Shown here one piece after another: positions 1 through 6,209 of a DNA stretch of 8,730 nucleotides. Under the pieces are notes generated by a model. The model had not been told where the DNA came from. It was given only the letters and a program-made list of their open reading frames with translations, and made no database searches. The position numbers and the translations under genes were made by a program. This stretch comes from an uncultured bacterium. Its GTDB lineage: Bacteria; Actinomycetota; Coriobacteriia; Coriobacteriales; Coriobacteriaceae. The stretch covers positions 1-8,730 of the forward strand of contig CAJMNP010000033.1 in assembly GCA_905214895.1 (NCBI GenBank), read 5' to 3'. Position 1 is the stretch's first letter, and each line of letters begins with the position of its first letter.

Positions 1-2066
1 AGGCCTTCCGCGACCAAGGGCTCGACTGCGTGATCGCAGGCGGCTCGGTCTTTGCGCAGGCTGCCGAGGTGCAGGCGGTACGCGCCCTAGTCTGCGCGCT
101 TGCCAATCCGGCCGATACGGCGCAGGGTCTTATGCCGTTGCTGGCCTCGCCAATGTTTGCACTCGGCGCCCAGGAGTTCCTGGCGCTGGCGACCAGGCTC
201 GACAATCAGACGGGGGAGACCTCGCGCCGCAACATCGATGCGGGCATCATGAGCGATTCCGATGTGCCGGGTTTGCAGAACCTGCCGCTCGTGACGCGCG
301 CCCGCGAGGTGCTGCGCCATGCGCTTCGTCGCGTGGGTCGCGATTCGTTCGCCTCCATCGCGTGCGACGTGGTCAACGCCTCTGGCTGGTTTGTGCGTCT
401 GGCGCAGCGTGGTCCCGAGGGCAAGGCCATTGCCGCCAACGTGCTCAAGGCGCTCGATGCCGTGGCTGAGGCTGAGGCCGAGTTCGGTAACTCGCCGCGT
501 TCCATCGCGCTGGCCTTCGACCGCTTCCTGGCGGGCAAGGAGGCGCCGGGCGCGCTCAACGAGGAGGGTGACGGCGCGGTACGCATCATGACCGTGCACG
601 CGTCCAAGGGTCTGGAGTATCCGGTCGTCGCGGTGTCCGAGTGTTTTGGTGTGCGCAAATCGTCCGGTGCGGCTCAGATGGGGCGTGTCGAGGGCGGAGC
701 GCAAGTCGTGGCGCTGCCGGCTCGTTTTGATGGCGTTAAGCTTGCCGATGGGACCTTCGTGAAGGGCGATGACGTCAAAAAGCAGTTTGAACACGCGTTT
801 AAGGGCAAGGGCACGTCACTGTGGTTGCCGCCAGAGCTCATGGAGGATGTCTGCGCGACGGGTTCTCCCGCCGAGGCATTTGCTCGCCTGCGCAACGACG
901 ACCTGCAGCTTTCGCTCGAGGAGCGGGCTCGTTTGCTCTATGTCGCCATGACGCGAGCGCGTGAGCTGGTGATCTTGGCGATGGATGCCGGCGTGAGCCG
1001 TGGCAAGCTGTGCGCGCCGACCTTCGACGTCGAGACCGATCTGACCTATGACGTGCTGCGCCGTATTTTGCCGACCGACGCTCTGGACATGCCACAGCTC
1101 GATGCCGACCGCCTGGTGTTCGACAACTCCCAGCCGGGCGACTACGAGCTTATCTCGCTGGCGGACTTTACGTTTGGCGAGCAGGCGTTTGAGGCCAACG
1201 CTTCACTGGATGCCGAGGGCAGGCTTGTCCGCGGCGATGCGGAGCTGGAGAGTGCCGGTGCAGATGCCCGCGCCGCCGTTCCCGGTCCTGCCGACCCCGA
1301 GCCCGATGCGTTTGAGCTCGTGTATCCCCAGGCGGTGGGCGTGCGCATGGGCGCCTGCCCGTATCCGGCGCGCGATTCGTACAGCTATTCGTCAATTGCC
1401 GCGGCGCTCCATGCCGAGTCCGAGGACCGTGCCGCCGAGGCACGTGTTCCCATGGAAGAGGCCGGCGATGATGCCGAGTCGGATGGCTCGGAGATGGCCG
1501 ATGCGGACGTGGCCTCCGTTGAGCCCGCCGGCAACCCCATGGCGCTGGGCTCAGCGTTCCATGCCGCCTGCCAGTGGCTCATCGAGATGGGTGCCGATGA
1601 GCTGCCCACCGCGTGCGCCGAAGCGCTGGCGCGTCTGTGGCGCCTGACGCCGGAGCAGCGCGAGCGCTTCGACGTTGCCCTGGACCGCTGGCTCAAGTCG
1701 GCTGTTCGTGCCGACCTGCTCGCGTGGCCGTGCGTTCGCGCCGAGGTGCCGTTCTTCTCACTGGGTTGCGAGGACGAGGACATTGCCCGCTACGGTGCAT
1801 ATGCCGAAGGCGCCATCGATGCGCTAGCGACCGACCCGGCGGATTCGTCGCGCGCGCTGGTCATCGACTACAAGACGGGCGGCACACCGGACGAGACGCC
1901 GGAACAGCTGCAGGAGAAGCACGCCCTGCAGGCGCGCGTTTACGCTGATGTTCTGCACAAGGCGGGCTTTGAGGCCGTGACGGTCAAGTTCGTCCGCGTG
2001 GAACAGACCGATCCAGCCATCTTCGTCGAACCCGCCGAACCCCAAGTGGTCACCTACAACCTCTAG
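1..2066 (+). CDS. addA: AddA/RecB-type ATP-dependent helicase-nuclease, C-terminal part (5' end cut by window)
   Basis: The reading frame is open from the first complete codon at base 3 to TAG at 2064-2066, giving 687 codons; the N-terminal half with the Walker A ATPase motif lies upstream, so the GTG at 30 is not the real start. The first residues fit the UvrD/AddA motif IV region (a GG..F...EV pattern followed by L..NP.D). Motif V (TVHASKGLEYPVV) is at 591-635 and motif VI (LLYVAMTRARE) at 933-965, both typical of superfamily 1A helicases. The C-terminus is a RecB-family nuclease: GSAFH with His at 1560, Glu at 1743 (EVPFF), Asp at 1866 and Lys at 1872 (IDYKTG), and Gln 1929/Tyr 1941 (QARVY), so the catalytic set looks complete. 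The family processes double-strand breaks, as a partner of AddB, for recombination by RecA. An acidic, Ala-rich linker (about 1215-1530) separates helicase and nuclease. RecB is the alternative name; AddA is preferred from overall character, not from a search. Confidence 0.83.
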   Translation, partial: AFRDQGLDCVIAGGSVFAQAAEVQAVRALVCALANPADTAQGLMPLLASPMFALGAQEFLALATRLDNQTGETSRRNIDAGIMSDSDVPGLQNLPLVTRAREVLRHALRRVGRDSFASIACDVVNASGWFVRLAQRGPEGKAIAANVLKALDAVAEAEAEFGNSPRSIALAFDRFLAGKEAPGALNEEGDGAVRIMTVHASKGLEYPVVAVSECFGVRKSSGAAQMGRVEGGAQVVALPARFDGVKLADGTFVKGDDVKKQFEHAFKGKGTSLWLPPELMEDVCATGSPAEAFARLRNDDLQLSLEERARLLYVAMTRARELVILAMDAGVSRGKLCAPTFDVETDLTYDVLRRILPTDALDMPQLDADRLVFDNSQPGDYELISLADFTFGEQAFEANASLDAEGRLVRGDAELESAGADARAAVPGPADPEPDAFELVYPQAVGVRMGACPYPARDSYSYSSIAAALHAESEDRAAEARVPMEEAGDDAESDGSEMADADVASVEPAGNPMALGSAFHAACQWLIEMGADELPTACAEALARLWRLTPEQRERFDVALDRWLKSAVRADLLAWPCVRAEVPFFSLGCEDEDIARYGAYAEGAIDALATDPADSSRALVIDYKTGGTPDETPEQLQEKHALQARVYADVLHKAGFEAVTVKFVRVEQTDPAIFVEPAEPQVVTYNL

Positions 2067-2078
2067 CCCTCAGATAAC

Positions 2079-2141
2079 TTGCGGTGGAATAGTTCCTGTA
2101 TTGCGGCCCAGGTGGCCCAAACGGGAACTATTTCACCGCAA
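2079..2141. repeat. Long inverted repeat (hairpin) downstream of addA
   Basis: The arms 2079-2096 and 2124-2141 are complementary at 17 of 18 positions; the single exception is a G-T pair when read as RNA on the + strand. Pairing can continue inward through 2097-2099 with 2121-2123 and then, past a bulge, through 2101-2103 with 2118-2120 and 2105-2108 with 2114-2117, so nearly the whole 63 bases fold into one rod. No T tract follows (the next bases are CTGCATGAG), so it is not a classic intrinsic terminator, although it begins 12 bases after the addA stop and may protect or end that mRNA. It could also be one copy of a dispersed palindromic repeat. The structure is certain from the bases; the role is not. 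Confidence 0.85.
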
Positions 2142-2172
2142 CTGCATGAGGAGCCGTGTGGGTTTGGCTAGG

Positions 2173-2203
2173 TTCGGATGCCGTCCGCGCCGTGCGGTAA
2201 AAT
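2173..2203 (+). promoter_or_regulatory. Candidate dnaE promoter
   Basis: TAAAAT at 2198-2203 is a plausible -10 hexamer, 39 bases before the dnaE ATG. The best -35 match is the weak TTCGGA at 2173-2178, with a long 19-base spacer. Transcription would start near 2210 and give a leader of about 33 bases. Support rests on the -10 and its placement; the -35 is poor. Confidence 0.33.
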
Positions 2204-2230
2204 CGTTCAGTCAGAACACGAACCCGCATC

Positions 2231-2234
2231 GGAG
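2231..2234 (+). promoter_or_regulatory. Ribosome binding site of dnaE
   Basis: GGAG at 2231-2234 lies 8 bases before the ATG at 2243, good Shine-Dalgarno spacing. Together with the immediate HLHNH motif of the PHP domain at residues 5-9, it fixes the dnaE start. Confidence 0.7.
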
Positions 2235-2242
2235 CTCATCAT

Positions 2243-5200
2243 ATGGCATTCGTCCATCTGCACAATCACACTGTTTTCTCCATGCTCGACGGCGCAACCC
2301 GTATCCAGGATATGGTCAACCGTGCCGTAGAGCTGGGCATGCCCGCCGTGGCCATTACCGACCACGGCTACATGTATGGCGTGCCCGACCTGGCGCTGGC
2401 CTGCGACGCCGTCAACCACAACACGCCCGAGTACAAAACCTGGAGTCACGACAAGTCCTTCTTGGAAAAGGACCGCCGCGACGAGCTGGTGGAGCCCGAT
2501 CCCGAGGCAAACCCGCGCGAACATGCCCAGTATGTGAAGGACATGGCCATGTGGGACGAGAAGGGCAACATCGACGAGCTCAAGCCGCCTCTAGTCATCA
2601 AACCCATCTTTGGGTGCGAGGTCTACTTTACGCCGGACGAGACCCTTGCCCGCGACCATAAACCCGAGCTCTACCACATGATCCTTCTGGCCAAGGACCA
2701 GGAGGGCTACGTCAACCTGATGCAGACGGTTTCCGAGGCCGCCGTGCAGGGCTTTTACTACAAGCCGCGCGTGACGCTCGACAATCTGCGCCGCCATGCC
2801 AAGGGTATGATCTGCACGAGCGCCTGCATCGCCGGCATCATCCCCAAATACATCGATCGCGGTGACATGGAGGGCGCCATCAAGTGGGCCGAGACCTTCC
2901 GCGACACCTTCGACCCCGGCGACTTCTATATCGAGATCCAGGAACACGGCATCACCACCGACAACGGCCTGACCGACGAGCAGATGGACCGTACGCTCAT
3001 CGATATCGCCAAGCAGGTGGGCGTCAAGGTCATCGCCACCAACGACTTCCACTACCTGCGCCGCGAGGACGCGCCCGTGCAGGACGTCATCATGTGCATC
3101 GGCATGAACGCCAAGGTCGACGACCCCAACCGCATGCGCATGACCGGCTCGGAGTTCTACATGAAGACCGAGGAGGAGATGCGGGCGATGTTCCCGTATT
3201 GCCCCGAGGCCTGCGACAACACAATCGAGATCGCCGACAAGTGCTACGTGGAGCTCGACTGGGACTCCATCATCCTGCCGCGCTTCCCGTTGCTCGACCC
3301 CGGCGAGACGCACGAGAGCCAGTTCCGGCGCGAGTGCGAGAAGGGCCTGCGTCAGCACTACGGCGACGACTGGGCTACGCGCGAGATCGGTGGCGTCAAC
3401 ATCAAAGAGCGCTTTGAGTACGAATACAAGGTCATCTGCGACAAGGGCTTTGCCGCCTACTTTTTGATCGTCGCCGAGTACGTGCAATGGGCCAAGGACA
3501 ACGGCATCGGCGTCGGCCCCGGCCGTGGCTCGGCCGCCGGCGCTATCGTCGCCTACGCCATGAACATCACCGCGTTCGACCCGCTCGAAAACGGCCTGAT
3601 GTTCGAGAGGTTCCTGTCCCCGCAGCGTACCGAGATGCCCGATATCGATATGGACTTCGACGATGAGCGGCGCCTCGAGGTCGTGGAGCACGTTCGCCAG
3701 CTCTACGGCCCCGAGAAGGTCACCCACGTCATCACCTACTCGACCATTAAGGCCAAGCAGGCCATCAACGACGCCGCGCGCGTCCTGGACTACCCGGTCT
3801 ACATGGGCCAGCGCCTGTCCAAGATGGTCTCGAGCGATCCCAAGGTCAAGCTCAAGCAGGTGCTCGACAAACAACCCGGCAAAGAGGATCTGTTTAACCC
3901 CGACTTTGCCGAGGCCTATAAAAAGGACGACGACGCCCGCCGCATCATCGACACGGCGCTCTCGATCGAGGGCCTCACCCGTGGCGAGGGCGTGCACGCG
4001 TGCGCCGTTCTGATCTGCCGTGATCCCGTCAACGAGCACGTGCCCACCAAGCTCGACACCAAGGGCGGCGTCGAGATTACCCAGTACGAGGGCCATACCG
4101 TCGCCGACATGGGCCTGCTCAAGATGGACTTCCTGGGCTTGCGCACGCTGACGGTTATCTCCAAGGCCAAGGCGAACATCAAAAAGAACTTCGGCATCGA
4201 CATCAAAGAGGAAGAGATCCCCTTTGACGACCCCGAGATCTTTAAGCTTATGGGCTCCGGCCACACCGCCGGCGTCTTCCAGGTCGAGTCCGCCGGCATG
4301 ACGGCCACGATCAAGAACATGAAGCCCACCGAGTACAAGCACGTCGTGGCATTGATCGCCCTGTACCGCCCGGGCCCGCTCGGCGCCGGCATGGTCTCGT
4401 CCTACATCAACCGTATGAACGGCAAGGAGCCGGCGGTTTCCTACGACGACCGCCTGGACGACATCCTGGGCGAAACCTACGGCACTATGGTCTACCAGGA
4501 GCAGGTTATGCTCATCTCCGTCGAGATGTGCGGCTTCTCCAAGGGCGAATCGGACTCGCGTATCCGTAAGCCCGTGGCTAAGAAAAAGATCAAGCTGCTC
4601 ACGTCGACGGTGCTCCACTGGGAGGATGGCTCGGACGAGACCACCTACGACCACTGGATGAACGGCGCTATCAAGAACAACTACACGCGCGAGGTCGCCC
4701 AGAAGATCTGGGACGATGTTCTTGAGTTCGCATCTTACGCCTTTAACAAGTCGCACTCTGCCGGCTACGCCATTCTGGTTATGCAGACGGCATGGCTCAA
4801 GGCGCACTATCCACACGAGTACATGGCGGCCGTCCTGACGTCCTATACGGGCAAGACCGACAAGATCGTTCATTACGTCTCGGCGTGCCGTCACGACGGC
4901 ATCCCCGTGCTGTCGCCAGATGTCAACGAGTCCGGTACCGAGTTCACGGCTACCAAGGAAGGCGTGCGCTTTGGCCTGGCCGGCATCCGCGGCGTGGGCA
5001 CTGGCGTGGCGCAGACGATTATCGCCGAGCGCGAGGCGGGCGGCCCGTTTAAGACGCTGCACGACTTTGTCGAGCGTGTGGACTCGAGCCAGGCCAACCG
5101 CCGCGTGATCGAATCGCTGATCAAGGCAGGCGCCTTCGACTCCACGGGCTATCCGCGCCGCCAGATGATGCACTTTGTGGACAAGAACAACCCCGAGAAC

Positions 5201-6046
5201 ATCATCGACGCCGCGGTAAAGCGCCAGAAGGACCGCGCGAGCGGCCAGACCTCGTTCTTCGATATGTTTGGCGACGTTGAGGGCTCGGGCTTCGAGGTCA
5301 GCGTGCCCGATCCGGACGGCCAGGAATGGGACCGCCACCTCAAGCTGAGCCAGGAGAAAGAGGTCCTGGGCATCTATGTCTCGGACCACCCGCTGCGCCC
5401 GTTTGAGTATGCACTAGCCAAGGCGCGCGACTTCTCGTTCTCGCAGATCGACACCGGCTACGAAGTTCAGAATCCTACGGGCGGTACCATCAACCAGGAG
5501 ATTCCCGAGGGTAAGGCGCTGTGGTGGGCCGGCATGGTCTCGAGCGTGTCCAAGCGCGTGACCAAAAACGGCGACCCCATGGGCATCGTGCAGCTCGAGG
5601 ACATGGAAGGCGAGGCCACCGTCGTGGTGTTCCCTAAGACTTACAAGGAGGCCGAGGGATATCTGTACGGCGAGGTCGATCCCGAGACTGGCGTGCAGCT
5701 GTCCGACGCGTTTGTGCGCATTAAGGGCAAACTCGAGCGCTCGGACCGCGGCGACCAGATCATCGCGCAGGAGATCGTGCCGCTCGAGCTCAACGAGGAG
5801 AACAACAAGCCCAAGGTGTTTGAGGTCATGGTGCCCAACAGCCGCTTTAGCCAGGGAAACATGGCGCGTCTTGCCACGGTGCTCACCACCAACCCGGGCG
5901 GCGACCGCGTGGAGATCTTTATCGAGCAGGTGGACGGGCGCGTGCTGCGTGCCGAGGTACCTGCTAAGGTCAACGCGCGCTCGATTCCGCTGCTGGCCGA
6001 GGCCAAGGCCATCGTGGGTAACCAGGGCAGAGTGACGGTGATCTAG
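2243..6046 (+). CDS. dnaE: DNA polymerase III alpha subunit (DnaE1 type), replicative polymerase
   Basis: A complete 1267-residue protein; it polymerises DNA at the replication fork, bound to the sliding clamp. An N-terminal PHP domain (about 1-290) shows HLHNH (5-9), TDHG (39-42), Glu126, His145, Cys195 and NDFH (267-270). The palm has GPGRGSAAG, then Asp467 and Asp469 in PDIDMDFDD, and the third catalytic Asp629 in KMDFLGLRTLT. YQEQVM and FNKSHSAGYA mark the fingers. A helix-hairpin-helix (about 908-925, GIRGVGTG), a probable clamp-binding motif QTSFFDMF (1002-1009), an OB fold (about 1094-1170) and a C-terminal domain follow. It is about 100 residues longer than E. coli DnaE. Much of the excess is an insert in the PHP domain (about 60-117) and a shorter one after the fingers RIRKPVAKKK motif (about 788-803). 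It has its own ribosome binding site, so it is probably transcribed apart from addA. The identity is secure; the start is supported by GGAG at 2231. Confidence 0.98.
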   Translation: MAFVHLHNHTVFSMLDGATRIQDMVNRAVELGMPAVAITDHGYMYGVPDLALACDAVNHNTPEYKTWSHDKSFLEKDRRDELVEPDPEANPREHAQYVKDMAMWDEKGNIDELKPPLVIKPIFGCEVYFTPDETLARDHKPELYHMILLAKDQEGYVNLMQTVSEAAVQGFYYKPRVTLDNLRRHAKGMICTSACIAGIIPKYIDRGDMEGAIKWAETFRDTFDPGDFYIEIQEHGITTDNGLTDEQMDRTLIDIAKQVGVKVIATNDFHYLRREDAPVQDVIMCIGMNAKVDDPNRMRMTGSEFYMKTEEEMRAMFPYCPEACDNTIEIADKCYVELDWDSIILPRFPLLDPGETHESQFRRECEKGLRQHYGDDWATREIGGVNIKERFEYEYKVICDKGFAAYFLIVAEYVQWAKDNGIGVGPGRGSAAGAIVAYAMNITAFDPLENGLMFERFLSPQRTEMPDIDMDFDDERRLEVVEHVRQLYGPEKVTHVITYSTIKAKQAINDAARVLDYPVYMGQRLSKMVSSDPKVKLKQVLDKQPGKEDLFNPDFAEAYKKDDDARRIIDTALSIEGLTRGEGVHACAVLICRDPVNEHVPTKLDTKGGVEITQYEGHTVADMGLLKMDFLGLRTLTVISKAKANIKKNFGIDIKEEEIPFDDPEIFKLMGSGHTAGVFQVESAGMTATIKNMKPTEYKHVVALIALYRPGPLGAGMVSSYINRMNGKEPAVSYDDRLDDILGETYGTMVYQEQVMLISVEMCGFSKGESDSRIRKPVAKKKIKLLTSTVLHWEDGSDETTYDHWMNGAIKNNYTREVAQKIWDDVLEFASYAFNKSHSAGYAILVMQTAWLKAHYPHEYMAAVLTSYTGKTDKIVHYVSACRHDGIPVLSPDVNESGTEFTATKEGVRFGLAGIRGVGTGVAQTIIAEREAGGPFKTLHDFVERVDSSQANRRVIESLIKAGAFDSTGYPRRQMMHFVDKNNPENIIDAAVKRQKDRASGQTSFFDMFGDVEGSGFEVSVPDPDGQEWDRHLKLSQEKEVLGIYVSDHPLRPFEYALAKARDFSFSQIDTGYEVQNPTGGTINQEIPEGKALWWAGMVSSVSKRVTKNGDPMGIVQLEDMEGEATVVVFPKTYKEAEGYLYGEVDPETGVQLSDAFVRIKGKLERSDRGDQIIAQEIVPLELNEENNKPKVFEVMVPNSRFSQGNMARLATVLTTNPGGDRVEIFIEQVDGRVLRAEVPAKVNARSIPLLAEAKAIVGNQGRVTVI

Positions 6047-6062
6047 GGACGGCGTTGCTGAG

Positions 6063-6103
6063 GGGTAGCTAATTTGGGACGGGGCTATTTTAGCTACCCT
6101 TTG
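6063..6103 (+). terminator. Possible dnaE terminator formed by the left palindrome arm
   Basis: GGGTAGCTAA at 6063-6072 pairs with TTAGCTACCC at 6090-6099, a 10-bp stem with a 17-base loop, 16 bases after the dnaE stop. Only a very short T run (TTT at 6100-6102) follows, so termination on its own would be weak. The competing long stem with the right arm could also halt transcription. Confidence 0.35.
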
Positions 6104-6188
6104 GCTGACGGCGAATGAGTCGGGGTTGGAATACATCTCAACCGACATTTGGGGGTAGCTAAAATAGCCCCGTCCCAAATTAGCTACC
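6064..6188. repeat. Nested palindromic element, two 36-bp perfect inverted arms
   Basis: The arms 6064-6099 and 6153-6188 are exact reverse complements over 36 bases, separated by a 53-base spacer (6100-6152). Each arm is itself bounded by inverted ends: GGTAGCTAA at 6064-6072 faces TTAGCTACC at 6090-6098, and GGTAGCTAA at 6154-6162 faces TTAGCTACC at 6180-6188. The same 9-mer therefore occurs four times, in alternating orientation. The spacer has a smaller complementary pair (GTCGG..TTG near 6119-6128 with CAACCGAC at 6139-6146). The element can fold as one long stem or as two short hairpins. I see no target-site duplication at its edges and no coding capacity, so it may be a dispersed repeat, a non-autonomous mobile element or a bidirectional RNA-end structure. 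Confidence 0.92.
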
Positions 6189-6199
6189 ATGTGTGGATT

Positions 6200-6205
6200 G
6201 GAGGA
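6200..6205 (+). promoter_or_regulatory. Ribosome binding site deciding the SWIM/SNF2 start
   Basis: GGAGGA at 6200-6205 lies 4-5 bases before the ATG at 6210, slightly close but strong. The in-frame ATG at 6189 sits directly after the palindrome and has no such site, and the frame is closed upstream by TAG at 6165-6167. This favours 6210 as the start. Confidence 0.6.
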
Positions 6206-6209
6206 AGTG

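Larger units (their letters stand above)
2067..2242. other. Intergenic region between addA and dnaE
   Basis: These 176 bases contain no credible open reading frame on either strand. They hold a long hairpin (2079-2141), a candidate dnaE promoter with -10 at 2198-2203, and the dnaE ribosome binding site at 2231-2234. Bases 2142-2172 show nothing I can name. Confidence 0.7.
6047..6209. other. Intergenic region between dnaE and the SWIM/SNF2 gene
   Basis: These 163 bases carry no credible gene. They are dominated by a nested palindrome at 6064-6188, leaving 17 bases after the dnaE stop and 21 bases before the next start. I see no convincing -35/-10 pair. A TAAAAT at 6160-6165 lies inside the right palindrome arm but has no -35 partner at normal spacing. 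Confidence 0.7.

Noticed and set aside
2101..2661. A 186-codon + strand frame overlapping the hairpin and the dnaE start
   Set aside because: It has Arg/Pro-rich out-of-frame composition, no ribosome binding site or motif, and overlaps the well-supported start of dnaE.
2591..5389. A 932-codon open frame on the minus strand, opposite dnaE
   Set aside because: It is codon-aligned with dnaE, so its stops correspond to dnaE's TTA, CTA and TCA codons, which are very rare in this GC-rich gene. Its protein shows no recognisable motif and dnaE is unmistakable on the + strand.
6126..6165. Promoter for the SNF2 gene using TTGGAA at 6126 and TAAAAT at 6160
   Set aside because: The spacer would be 28 bases, far outside the normal 16-19, and the -10-like hexamer is part of the palindrome arm.
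6064..6188. CRISPR array or attachment-site interpretation of the repeated 9-mers
   Set aside because: The repeats are inverted in pairs rather than direct with unique spacers, and no integrase, cas gene or tRNA gene is nearby.
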